Shown here: positions 50,275-58,369 of the stretch, piece after piece
Position numbering within the stretch: position 1 is the first letter of the stretch
How the letters are laid out: each line of letters begins with the position of its first letter
Made by a program: the position numbers and the translations under genes
The notes under the pieces: generated by a model
Database searches by the model: none
What the model saw: the letters and a program-made list of their open reading frames with translations, nothing else
Told to the model about the DNA's origin: nothing
NCBI RefSeq assembly: GCF_900091585.1
Contig: NZ_FMHT01000003.1
Span: 5,668,001 to 5,732,000 of the forward strand
From: Micromonospora nigra
GTDB taxonomy: Bacteria; Actinomycetota; Actinomycetes; Mycobacteriales; Micromonosporaceae
Direction: 5' to 3'
Length of the DNA: 64,000 nucleotides

Positions 50275-50312
50275 GACGGCGGCCCCCCACGACGGCGTGG
50301 GGGGCCGCCGTC
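50275..50312 (+). terminator. Strong terminator after mbtH
   Basis: A 16-bp perfect stem (GACGGCGGCCCCCCAC with its complement) and a 6-base loop starting 9 bases after the MbtH stop. It separates the NRPS transcript from the precursor operon that follows. Confidence 0.8.
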
Positions 50313-50346
50313 ATGTGTGGGGACCGGTGCCGCTCCTGCCCGCCTT

Positions 50347-50392
50347 CCTGCCCCTGCAACTACCGGCTGCGGCCCGTCCGCGCTCCTAGGGT
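50347..50392 (+). promoter_or_regulatory. Conserved promoter-like element, variant copy 3
   Basis: A 23-base block ending ACTACCGGCTG (50359-50369), a 17-base spacer and TAGGGT (50387-50392), closely similar to the elements at 30573 and 39427. It is the only evident promoter for the precursor operon, 80 bases before its first start codon. Unlike the other two it does not follow an NRPS carrier domain. Confidence 0.45.
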
Positions 50393-50471
50393 CGACATCA
50401 GCACAACGAAACCGTCGGACGCGCGAACCGCGCCCGCACCGGTTGTCCCCTCCCATTCCCGGAGAGCCCCG

Positions 50472-50921
50472 ATGGCGCTGTCGCAAGCTGCGAGAAAAGT
50501 CCTGCTGACCGGAACCGTCTCCGACTCCCACACCTGGAACCTGGTGTTCCTGGAGCTGCTCCTCACCGAACAGGGGTACGCGGTGGACAACCTCGGCCCG
50601 TGCGTGCCGGTGGAGCTGCTGGTGCGCCGGTGCCGGGCGTACGCGCCGGACCTGGTCGTGGTCAGCAGCGTCAACGGCCACGGGTACGCCGACGGCCTCG
50701 CCGCCGTCACCGGGTTGCGAGCCGAACCGGACCTGGCCGACGTGCCGGTCGTCATCGGCGGCAACCTCGGCCTCGACGGTCGGGACGACGCCCACCGCAG
50801 GGCTCGGCTGCGCGCCGCCGGCTACCAGGCCGTCTTCGACGACGGCGACCTGCTGGCCTTCGAGCGGTACCTCACCGCGCTGACCGGTCAGCCGCGGACC
50901 CCGGTGGGGCGGCCGGCATGA
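50472..50921 (+). CDS. Glutamate mutase small (B12-binding) subunit
   Basis: 149 residues with the cobalamin-binding Rossmann pattern of MutS/GlmS: SDSH (His20, lower cobalt ligand, with Asn where the motif DxHxxG usually ends in Gly), VVVSSVNGHGY and VVIGGNLGLD. With the large subunit encoded by the next gene (4-base overlap) it should rearrange L-glutamate to L-threo-3-methylaspartate using adenosylcobalamin. Homologous pairs occur in friulimicin and vicenistatin clusters. ATG 50472 follows GGAGAG. Confidence 0.88.
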   Translation: MALSQAARKVLLTGTVSDSHTWNLVFLELLLTEQGYAVDNLGPCVPVELLVRRCRAYAPDLVVVSSVNGHGYADGLAAVTGLRAEPDLADVPVVIGGNLGLDGRDDAHRRARLRAAGYQAVFDDGDLLAFERYLTALTGQPRTPVGRPA

Positions 50922-52156
50922 GCACCGGACAGGTCTCCTTCGGCCGGTTCGTCGCCGACGCCGCCGCCGCCGGCCGGCTGGTCGTGCAGCCCCGGATGGG
51001 TTTCAGCGACCTGCGCCGCATGCGCGCCGGACTGGAACGGACCCGGTTCGCCGCCGCCACCACCGTCGGCACCGTCACCATCGACAGCTACACCCGCGTC
51101 GGTGCGTACGCCGCCGCCCGGCGGGCCCTCGCCGAGGGCACCCCGCTCAACGGCTACCCCATCGTGGCGTACCCGCAGGAGACGACCCGCGCCCTGTTCG
51201 ACGGGGTCCGGGACGACACCTTCCCGGTGCAGGTCCGGCACGGCTCGTCTCGACCGGAGTCGATCATCCGGGCGCTGACCGCCGCCGGGCTCGACGCCAC
51301 CGAGGGTGGCCCCGTCTCCTACTGCCTGCCCTACGGCCGCACCCCGCTGCGCGAGTCGGTGCGTCACTGGGCGCGCGGCTGCGAACTGCTCGCCGAGCGG
51401 GCCCCCGGCACCGCCCACGTGGAGAGCTTCGGCGGCTGCCTGCTCGGCCAGCTCTGCCCACCGGGGCTGCTCGTGGCGATCAGCCTGCTGGAGGTGCTGT
51501 TCTTCGCCCGGCACGGCATCGGCAGCGTGTCGCTGAGCTACGCCCAGCAGACCAACCCCGACCAGGACGCCGAGGCGGTGCGGGCACTGCGCCGCCTCGC
51601 CGGGGAGTTCCTGCCGGCGCACGTGGACCGGCACGTCGTCCTCTACACCTACATGGGGGTGTTCCCGACCACGGTCGGCGGCGCCCGCCGGCTGCTGGAG
51701 GCGTCGGCCCGGCTGGCGGTCCGCGCCGGCGCGCAGCGGCTGATCGTCAAGACCAGCGCCGAGGCGCACCGCATCCCCACCGTCGAGGAGAACGTCCGCG
51801 CCCTGGAGACCGCCGCCGCCACCGCCGGGACCACCGACACGGGCGGGCCCGAGGTGCCCGACACCGGCGTGTACGCCGAGGCCCGGGCCCTGGTGGAGGC
51901 GGTCCTCGACCTGCACGCCGAGCCGGGCCGGGCCCTGCACGCCGCGTTCCGCCGAGGGCTCCTCGACGTCCCGTACTGCCTGCACCCCGACAACGCCGGC
52001 CAGTCCCGTAGCTGGATCGACGACGCCGGGTGGCTGCGCTGGTCGGCGGTCGGCGGGATGCCGATCCGGGCCGCGGCCCCCGGCGACCGGCCGGCCATGA
52101 CATCCACCCGACTGCTGGCGGCGCTGCACACCGTCGCCCGCAGGTACGACCACTGA
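50918..52156 (+). CDS. Glutamate mutase large (epsilon) subunit
   Basis: 412 residues, somewhat shorter than catabolic MutE (about 480). Family landmarks are clear: VQPRMGF, VTIDSYTRVGAY, LNGYPIVAY, VQVRHGSSRPE, EGGPVSYCLPYGR, HRIPTVEENV and LLDVPYCLHPDNAG. It forms the TIM-barrel catalytic partner of the B12 subunit. The coupling of both genes at the head of the operon suggests that 3-methylaspartate is the first committed intermediate of the following genes. Several landmark residues differ from MutE, so a changed substrate cannot be excluded. Confidence 0.85.
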   Translation: MSTGQVSFGRFVADAAAAGRLVVQPRMGFSDLRRMRAGLERTRFAAATTVGTVTIDSYTRVGAYAAARRALAEGTPLNGYPIVAYPQETTRALFDGVRDDTFPVQVRHGSSRPESIIRALTAAGLDATEGGPVSYCLPYGRTPLRESVRHWARGCELLAERAPGTAHVESFGGCLLGQLCPPGLLVAISLLEVLFFARHGIGSVSLSYAQQTNPDQDAEAVRALRRLAGEFLPAHVDRHVVLYTYMGVFPTTVGGARRLLEASARLAVRAGAQRLIVKTSAEAHRIPTVEENVRALETAAATAGTTDTGGPEVPDTGVYAEARALVEAVLDLHAEPGRALHAAFRRGLLDVPYCLHPDNAGQSRSWIDDAGWLRWSAVGGMPIRAAAPGDRPAMTSTRLLAALHTVARRYDH

Positions 52157-52170
52157 CACCGGGAGGCGAC

Positions 52171-53178
52171 ATGCACACCACGGACGACCCCGCACAGGCC
52201 ACGGCCGGCCCGCCCCCGCTCGGCGAGCACCTGGTCGCCCCGAGCACCCGGGCCGCCATGACCATCCAGCAGGAGGCGCTGTACGCGGCCCGCGAACACC
52301 TGCGCGGCCAGGGCTTCACCGAGCTGCTGCCGCCGCTGATCGGCCCGGTCACCGACCCCGGCGGCCGGGGTGCCAAGGCCCTCGACGTCGACTACTACGG
52401 CCACCCGTACAAGCTGATGACCAGCGCGATCCTCTACAAGCAGGCGTCGCTGCGGGGCTTCGACAAGCTGTTCTACATCGCCCCGAACGTGCGGGTCGAA
52501 CCGCCGGAGACCGCCGGCACCGGCCGGCACCTCGTCGAGTTCCACCAGATCGACGTGGAGATTGCCGGAGCGTCCCGCGACGACGCCATGGACGTCGCCG
52601 CCGGTCTGCTCACCCACGTGGTGCGGCACGTGCTCGACACCGTTCCCGACACCCTCGCCGCGCTCGGCCGCGATCCGCTGGCCTTCGCCGAGCTGGTCAC
52701 CGGCAAGTTCGACGCCTGCACCCACGCCGAGGCCGTCGAGCGGCTGCGCGGCGGCGGGCACCCGCAGAGCGCCGACGCCGAGATCGACTGGGTGGGGGAG
52801 GAGACCCTGTCCCGCGAGGCCGACCGACCGTTCTTCGTCACCGACTACCCGAAGGGCTCCCGCGGCTTCTACGACCGGGAGGACCCGGACCGGCCGGGGG
52901 TGCTGCGCAACTTCGACCTCATCGCCCACGGCGGGTACGGGGAACTGGTCAGCGGCAGCGAACGCGAGGCCGACTACGCCACCATCGTCACCCGGATGCG
53001 GGAGAGCGGCGAGAACCCCGCCAAGTACGACTGGTACCTGCGGCTGGCCCGCGAGGGCATCCCCGCCAGCGCCGGCTTCGGCATGGGCGTGCAGCGACTC
53101 GTGCGTTTCCTCACCGGCCTGGACGCCCTGTGGCAGGTCAGCGCCTACCCGAAGCTGCCCGGGGTGGTGGCCCCGTGA
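52171..53178 (+). CDS. Class II Asp/Asn-tRNA synthetase paralog lacking the anticodon-binding domain
   Basis: 335 residues that cover only the catalytic core: motif 1 region near TRAAMTIQQEALYAAREHLRGQGFTE, TSAILYKQASLRGFDKLFYIAPNVRVE, motif 2 with HLVEFHQIDVEIAG, and motif 3 GFGMGVQRLVRFLTG. The N-terminal OB fold of AspRS/AsnRS is absent. Such truncated paralogs include archaeal asparagine synthetase, which amidates an aspartyl-adenylate. Here it could activate aspartate or 3-methylaspartate for amidation or for acylation of an amine or carrier (inference). ATG 52171 follows GGGAGG. Confidence 0.82.
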   Translation: MHTTDDPAQATAGPPPLGEHLVAPSTRAAMTIQQEALYAAREHLRGQGFTELLPPLIGPVTDPGGRGAKALDVDYYGHPYKLMTSAILYKQASLRGFDKLFYIAPNVRVEPPETAGTGRHLVEFHQIDVEIAGASRDDAMDVAAGLLTHVVRHVLDTVPDTLAALGRDPLAFAELVTGKFDACTHAEAVERLRGGGHPQSADAEIDWVGEETLSREADRPFFVTDYPKGSRGFYDREDPDRPGVLRNFDLIAHGGYGELVSGSEREADYATIVTRMRESGENPAKYDWYLRLAREGIPASAGFGMGVQRLVRFLTGLDALWQVSAYPKLPGVVAP

Positions 53179-54479
53179 CCGGCGTGCACGCCCCGGGTCT
53201 GCCCGAGGACCTCATCCGCGCCCGTGCCCGGCGCGGCACGGCCGAGGTGTTCCCGTCCCCCGACACGTACGGCCGGCAGCTGTTCGGTGCCGGGGACACC
53301 GACTCCCCGGCCGGCGACCCGCGGGTGGCCGACGAACTGGACGCCGCCCGCCTGGTGCCGCCGGTGTTCATGCCGCAGCGGCTGGAGAAGCTCATCGACC
53401 TCGGCCGGGAGCCGGTGCACGACGACGTGGACCTGACCACCTCGGTCGGCGGGTTCGCCTCGCCGCTGCCGCTGTACGTCTCCGCGTTCGGCTCCACCCG
53501 CATCGCCGCCGGTGACGCCGGGATCGCCGCCAGCCGGCAGGCCGGTCAGCTCGGCATCCCCATGGTCATCGGGGAGAACCTGGTGCCGGTGGGCGGCTAC
53601 CGGCGCGACGCCGCCACCCGGTCGCCGATCCTGGCCCGGCTGCGTGCCTACGCCGACGCCTGCCCGCCCGACCGGGGCGGCGTGGTGGTGCAGCAGAGCA
53701 CCGAGGACGCCGACTCCGAGGTGTGGAACCTCGTCTACAGCGACCCGTCGGTGCGCGGTCTCGTCGACTCCGGCCGGCTGGCCTTCGAACTGAAGACCGG
53801 CCAGGGCGCCAAGCCGGGGCTGGGCGGCATGACCGTCGTCGGCGCCGACGACGCCCGGCGGCTGGCCGACCGGTTCGCCGTGTGCGACGTCCTCGGTGGC
53901 GACGGGTGGCTGCGCTGCGCCACCCCCGGCACCTTCACCGAGGAGATCCTGCGCCAGCAGGTGCGTTTCATGCGCAACAACTTCCCCCGCGCCCGGGTGT
54001 GGGTGAAGTTCCACCCCGGTCGCGACGTCGCGCACGCCGCCGCCACCGCCTGGCGGGCCGGCGCGGACGCGGTCACCGTCGACGGGGCCCAGGGCGGCAC
54101 CGGATGGGCGCCGCGCGCCTTCGTCGGCCAGGTCGGCCTGCCGCTGGCCGAGTGCCTGCGCCGCATCGGCCGGCCGGAGGGCTGCCTGCTGGTGACCGGC
54201 CGGATCTGGGAGGGCGGTCGGGCCGTACGCGCCCTCGCCGCCGGTGCCACCGCCGTCGGGCTGGGCCGGGCCGCGCTGCTGGCCGTCGACGAGGACGCCG
54301 AGGCCGGCCTGGTGCGGCTCGTGCAGGCCCTCGCCCTGGAGGCGCGGCTGCTGGTCAGCGCCCTCGGCCGGTACCGCGTCGACGCGCTGACCTGCGAGGA
54401 CCTGTGGTGGCCGGGGCAGCCCACGGCCATCTCCACCAAGGCGGGGCAGCCCGTCGCACCGATCGGAGGTCGGGCATGA
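53175..54479 (+). CDS. Stand-alone FMN-binding glutamate-synthase-like protein
   Basis: 434 residues matching the FMN/central domain of glutamate synthase: SVGGFASPLPLYVSAFGSTRIAAGDAGIAASRQAGQLGIPMVIGENL, FELKTGQGAKPGLGG and AVTVDGAQGGTGWAP. There is no glutaminase domain and no partner small subunit nearby. A redox step on an imine or amino acid derivative, or ammonia handling for its neighbours, is possible. The iron-sulfur cysteines of true GltB are not evident. It overlaps the preceding gene by 4 bases (GTG start) and the next by 4. Confidence 0.78.
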   Translation: MTGVHAPGLPEDLIRARARRGTAEVFPSPDTYGRQLFGAGDTDSPAGDPRVADELDAARLVPPVFMPQRLEKLIDLGREPVHDDVDLTTSVGGFASPLPLYVSAFGSTRIAAGDAGIAASRQAGQLGIPMVIGENLVPVGGYRRDAATRSPILARLRAYADACPPDRGGVVVQQSTEDADSEVWNLVYSDPSVRGLVDSGRLAFELKTGQGAKPGLGGMTVVGADDARRLADRFAVCDVLGGDGWLRCATPGTFTEEILRQQVRFMRNNFPRARVWVKFHPGRDVAHAAATAWRAGADAVTVDGAQGGTGWAPRAFVGQVGLPLAECLRRIGRPEGCLLVTGRIWEGGRAVRALAAGATAVGLGRAALLAVDEDAEAGLVRLVQALALEARLLVSALGRYRVDALTCEDLWWPGQPTAISTKAGQPVAPIGGRA

Positions 54480-55405
54480 CCGCACTGCTGGACGTCGGGT
54501 GTCGCGTCCCCGACCTGGCCGTGGACATCGGCGACGTGTGCGCCGCCGTCGACGCCGACCCGCGCCTGTTGTGGACGTTCCGCCGCTTCTACGGGCTGAA
54601 CTCGGTGCGTCGCGCCCCCGACGAGGACCTGCGCGGCCTGATGACCGCCGCGGTGCGGTCACTGACCGCGCTGCGCGGCAACGAACACCGCATCCGGTAC
54701 GTCGTTCTGGCCCGCACCATCAGCACCGTCGCCCGGGCCGGACAGACCCCGCTGGAGGACGTCTGCGCGGCGCTGGGCCTGCCGAACGCGGTGGGCTTCA
54801 CCCTCACCCAGCACGCCTGCGCCACCGGGCTGCTCGCCGTCGACCTGGCGGGGCGGTTGCTGGCCGGCGACGGCGACCCCGACGCCCTGGCGCTGGTGCT
54901 CACCGGGGAGAAGGTGTTCAACCCCATCCTGGAGATGATCCCGGAGAGCACGGTGATGGGGGAGTCCAGCGCCGCCTGCCTGGTCGCCCTCGGCGGGGAG
55001 CGGGACCGGCTGCTCGGGTACGCCACCCGCACCCTGGGCCGCTACGCCGAGGATCATCCCCCGCACGCCCTGGACCCGCAGTTTCTCAAGGACCACAACG
55101 AGGTGCTCGCGGAGGTGATCCGCGAGGCGGCCGACGCCGCCGAGGTCACCGTCGACGAGCTGACGGTGATCCTGCCGCACAACGTCAACCGGCTGTCCTG
55201 GTCGTGGACCTGCCGACTGCTCGGCATCCCGCTCGACCGGGTGTACCTGGACAACGTCCCGGTCACCGGACACTGCTTCACCGCCGACCCGTTCATCAAC
55301 TACGTCCACGCCCGCGACGCCGGCCGGCTGCGCCCCGGCGACCTGTACCTCATGGCGTCCGTCGGGCTCGGCGCCACCTTCTCCGCCGCCGTCTGGCGCC
55401 ACTGA
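54476..55405 (+). CDS. KAS III-like enzyme with altered catalytic triad
   Basis: 309 residues of the thiolase fold. Nucleophile Cys115 in TQHACATGLL and His235 in VILPHNVNRLSW are kept. The third position, normally Asn in a GN-SAAS motif, is replaced: the segment reads NVPVTGHCFTADPFIN, with His266 after Gly. Divergent KAS III-like enzymes often transfer acyl groups to an alcohol or amine instead of making a carbon-carbon bond. A short acyl group on the operon's own ACP is a plausible donor. It overlaps its upstream neighbour by 4 bases. Confidence 0.82.
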   Translation: MTALLDVGCRVPDLAVDIGDVCAAVDADPRLLWTFRRFYGLNSVRRAPDEDLRGLMTAAVRSLTALRGNEHRIRYVVLARTISTVARAGQTPLEDVCAALGLPNAVGFTLTQHACATGLLAVDLAGRLLAGDGDPDALALVLTGEKVFNPILEMIPESTVMGESSAACLVALGGERDRLLGYATRTLGRYAEDHPPHALDPQFLKDHNEVLAEVIREAADAAEVTVDELTVILPHNVNRLSWSWTCRLLGIPLDRVYLDNVPVTGHCFTADPFINYVHARDAGRLRPGDLYLMASVGLGATFSAAVWRH

Positions 55406-55429
55406 CCCGGACCAGAAAGGGACAACCCG

Positions 55430-56812
55430 ATGTCACCGCCGCACCCCAACTTCCTCACCGGCGTCAAGGCCGCCTGCACCGGCGACCCCGGCACCCCGTT
55501 CGTGCTGCTCGGCAACTTCGAGGTCGAGGACGAGTGGGCCCGCGACGAGGTGGGCCTGCCCACCGTCGGCGGCCGGGCGTCGGCCGCCATCGTCAACCGG
55601 ATGGACGAGTTCACCGTCCTGCTCGCCGGGCCCGACGACCACGTGGTCCTCAAGTCCGCCCCCGACCCCGACTACCTGCACTGGCTGGCCGGCCTCGGCG
55701 TCGACCTGCCCCGCATCCTCGTCACCGACAGCCACGACCCGGCGGCCACCGTCAGCGTCGACGCGCTGCGCTCACCCCGGCTGCTGGCGGCACTGGCGGA
55801 CCTGGCCGCCCGGGGGGCGCACCTGCTGCCACACGGCATGTCGACCCTGGAGGAGCAGCTGTGCGCGCTGACCGGGCTCGCCCCGGCGCTGCCGCCGGTG
55901 CCGGTGGTCAAGGCCGTCAACAGCAAGATCTACAGCCGGCGGGTCGCCGCCGACCTGGGCCTGCCGCAGGCCACCGGCTGGGAGTGCGAGACGGTCGGGG
56001 AGTTCGCCGCCGCCGCGGCGCACGCCGCCCGGTCCGTCGCCGCCGGCCGCCGGGTCGGCGTGAAGGACGCCTACGGGGTGTCCGGCAAGGGCATCGTCGT
56101 GGTCGACGACCCCCGCCGGCTCGACCAGTTGGTGCGGATGGTCACCCGCCGGGCCGAGCGTACCGGCGACCCCCGCGTCGCCCTGGTCATCGAGGAGTGG
56201 GCCGACAAGGCCCTCGACCTCAACTACCACTTCACCGTCGGCCGCGACGGTGCGGTGCGGTTCGACTTCGTCAAGGAGGCGCTGACCGAGAACGGGGTGC
56301 ACAAGGGACACCGCATTCCCGCCCGGATCTCCGCCGCCCACGCCGGGCAGATCATGGCCGCCGCCGACCGGCTCGGCGCCCGCCTGGCCGCCGACGGCTT
56401 CCACGGCGTCGTCGGCGTCGACGCCATCACCACCACCGACGGCGGGCTGCTGCCGGTGCTGGAGATCAACGCCCGGAACAACATGTCGACGTACCAGACG
56501 GCCCTTCAGGAGCGGTTCATGGGCGCCGACACGATCGCCACCGCCCGGCAGTACGACCTGACCCTGACCGGCCCCGTCCGCTTCGCCGACCTGCGCGACC
56601 AGCTCGGTGAGCTGCTGTTCGACCCCGCCCGGGGCAGCGGCCTGCTGGTGAACAACTTCGCCACCGTCAACGCCGCCGCGCCCGACACCGACGACCCCCG
56701 CCCGTACGCCGGCCGCCTCTACGGCCTGCTGATGGCCGCCTCCGAGCAGGAGTTGGCAAACCTCGACCGCGCCATCGTGGCGACCGTGAAGAAGGAGCCC
56801 GTCCATGTCTGA
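55430..56812 (+). CDS. ATP-grasp carboxylate ligase (BtrJ-like role proposed)
   Basis: 460 residues with an ATP-grasp core: substrate-lobe segment VVKAVNSKIYSRRVAADLGLP, glycine-rich loop VKDAYGVSGKGIVVV, EEWADKALDLNYHF, and the metal-binding end LPVLEINARNNMSTYQ. ATP-grasp ligases join a carboxylate, as acyl phosphate, to an amine or thiol. The order ATP-grasp, PLP decarboxylase, ACP mirrors butirosin BtrJ-BtrK-BtrI, in which the ligase loads glutamate onto the ACP. Here 3-methylaspartate is the likely substrate. ATG 55430 follows AGAAAGGGA; the end overlaps the next gene by 8 bases. Confidence 0.82.
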   Translation: MSPPHPNFLTGVKAACTGDPGTPFVLLGNFEVEDEWARDEVGLPTVGGRASAAIVNRMDEFTVLLAGPDDHVVLKSAPDPDYLHWLAGLGVDLPRILVTDSHDPAATVSVDALRSPRLLAALADLAARGAHLLPHGMSTLEEQLCALTGLAPALPPVPVVKAVNSKIYSRRVAADLGLPQATGWECETVGEFAAAAAHAARSVAAGRRVGVKDAYGVSGKGIVVVDDPRRLDQLVRMVTRRAERTGDPRVALVIEEWADKALDLNYHFTVGRDGAVRFDFVKEALTENGVHKGHRIPARISAAHAGQIMAAADRLGARLAADGFHGVVGVDAITTTDGGLLPVLEINARNNMSTYQTALQERFMGADTIATARQYDLTLTGPVRFADLRDQLGELLFDPARGSGLLVNNFATVNAAAPDTDDPRPYAGRLYGLLMAASEQELANLDRAIVATVKKEPVHV

Positions 56813-58073
56813 GTCGACGTCGCTGGGAGGCGTCCCCGTCACCGAACTGGTCGAGCGGTTCAGCACCCCCCTGTACGTGTACGACGGTGCCACCGTCACC
56901 GCCCAGTACCGGGGCCTGCGGGAGCGGCTGCACCCGGCCGTGGAGATGTTCTACTCGCTGAAGGCCAACCCGAACGTCAGCGTCTGCGCGCTGCTGCACT
57001 CCCTGGGCGCCCGCGCCGAGGTGTCCTCCCTGACCGAGCTGGTCACCGCGCAACGCGCCGGTGTTCCCGCCGACCAGATCATGTTCCTCGGCCCCGGCAA
57101 GAGCCGCGACGAGATCACCTCCTGCCTCAAGGAGGAGATCACCCTCATCTGTGAGTCGTTCGGCGAGCTGGCGCTCATCGACGAACTGGCCGAGGGGCTG
57201 GGTGTGACGGCCCGCGTGGTGCTGCGCGTCAACCCCAGCTTCGCGGTCAAGGGCGGCGGGCTGACGATGGGCGGCAAGCCCCGCCAGTTCGGCATCGACG
57301 AGACCGCCCTGCTCGACGCCCCGGATCTCGCCGCGCGGCACCGCCACGTCCGGCTGGCCGGTTTCCAGGCGTACATGGGCACCCGCTTCCTCAGCGAGGA
57401 CATGGTCGCCGAGAACACCACCCGCATCCTCGACCTGGCCGAGCGGCTCGCCGCGCACCTGCGCGTACCGCTGGAGGTGGTCGACGTGGGCGGCGGCCTG
57501 GGCGTGGCCTACTTCGCCGGTGAACGCGACCTGGACGTGGTCGCGCTGACCGACCAGCTCAACCCGGTCTTCGCCCGCTTCCACGAGCGGCACCCCGACA
57601 CCCGCCTCGTGATGGAGTTGGGTCGCTACCTCGTCGGCCACAGTGGCACGTACGCGGTGCGGGTCCGCTACGTCAAGGAGTCCATGGGCGAGCGGTTCGC
57701 CGTGGCCGACGGCGGCACCAACCACCACATGGCCGCCGTCGGCATCGGCTCCTTCGTCAAGCGCAACTTCCCGATGCGCCTGCTCAACCGCGACAGCGCC
57801 GCCGAGCCGGTGAAGTGGAACGTCACCGGGCCGCTGTGCACCCCCAACGACACCATCGGCAAGGCCGTCGAGCTGCCGGCCGACCTGCGCCCCGGCGACG
57901 TGGTCGGGGTCGAGCGCTCCGGCGCGTACGGCCCGACCGCCTCGCCGGTGCACTTCCTCAGCCACGGCTACCCGGCCGAGGTGCTGGTCCACGACGGCGA
58001 GCCGCGGCTGATCCGCACCCGCGACGACGTCGACAGCATGCTCGCCGCCCAGATCCTGCACGACTTCCGCTGA
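56805..58073 (+). CDS. PLP-dependent decarboxylase, fold type III (LysA/BtrK/VinO-like)
   Basis: 422 residues in the diaminopimelate/ornithine decarboxylase family: PLP lysine Lys53 in FYSLKANPN, the Gly-rich DVGGGLGVAYF, ELGRYLVGHSG, GPLCTPNDTIG (partner-subunit Cys) and ERSGAYGPTAS. Its neighbours argue against lysine biosynthesis. BtrK and VinO relatives decarboxylate glutamyl- or 3-methylaspartyl-ACP. Acting on 3-methylaspartyl-ACP it would give 3-amino-2-methylpropionyl-ACP. Free-amino-acid activity cannot be excluded. Confidence 0.87.
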   Translation: MSESTSLGGVPVTELVERFSTPLYVYDGATVTAQYRGLRERLHPAVEMFYSLKANPNVSVCALLHSLGARAEVSSLTELVTAQRAGVPADQIMFLGPGKSRDEITSCLKEEITLICESFGELALIDELAEGLGVTARVVLRVNPSFAVKGGGLTMGGKPRQFGIDETALLDAPDLAARHRHVRLAGFQAYMGTRFLSEDMVAENTTRILDLAERLAAHLRVPLEVVDVGGGLGVAYFAGERDLDVVALTDQLNPVFARFHERHPDTRLVMELGRYLVGHSGTYAVRVRYVKESMGERFAVADGGTNHHMAAVGIGSFVKRNFPMRLLNRDSAAEPVKWNVTGPLCTPNDTIGKAVELPADLRPGDVVGVERSGAYGPTASPVHFLSHGYPAEVLVHDGEPRLIRTRDDVDSMLAAQILHDFR

Positions 58074-58106
58074 CCAAACACCTTCCCTGAAAGGCAGGAC
58101 AATCTC

Positions 58107-58367
58107 ATGATCACCACGCAGACCGCCGACCCGCAGGTCGTCTCCGCCATCGTCGCAGCCCTGGCGGAGGTGCTAGGGCAGGACCTCACCGACGTCACCG
58201 AGCAGACCCGGCTGTTCGACGACCTGAGCCTCGACTCCACCAGCGTGCTGGGCCTGCTGATGGCCCTGGAGGACGCACTCGACATGCAGGTCGACCCGGA
58301 GGGCCTGGAGCAGAGCCACCTGGAGACCGTCGGCTCGCTGGCCGCCTTCATCACCGAGAGCCGCTGA
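58107..58367 (+). CDS. Acyl/aminoacyl carrier protein
   Basis: 86 residues; the phosphopantetheine serine is Ser44 in DLSLDSTSVLGLLMALEDALDMQV. It differs clearly from the ACP at 23705, so it should serve the local pathway rather than the KAS III starter. It sits directly after the decarboxylase, as BtrI and VinL do relative to their pathways, and 2 bases before the next gene. AAAGG precedes the ATG. Confidence 0.88.
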   Translation: MITTQTADPQVVSAIVAALAEVLGQDLTDVTEQTRLFDDLSLDSTSVLGLLMALEDALDMQVDPEGLEQSHLETVGSLAAFITESR

Positions 58368-58369
58368 CC

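Noticed and set aside
56805..58073. Housekeeping lysA for lysine synthesis
   Set aside because: Its neighbours (ATP-grasp, ACP, glutamate mutase) and tight overlaps argue for a pathway-specific decarboxylase, although free-substrate activity is not excluded.
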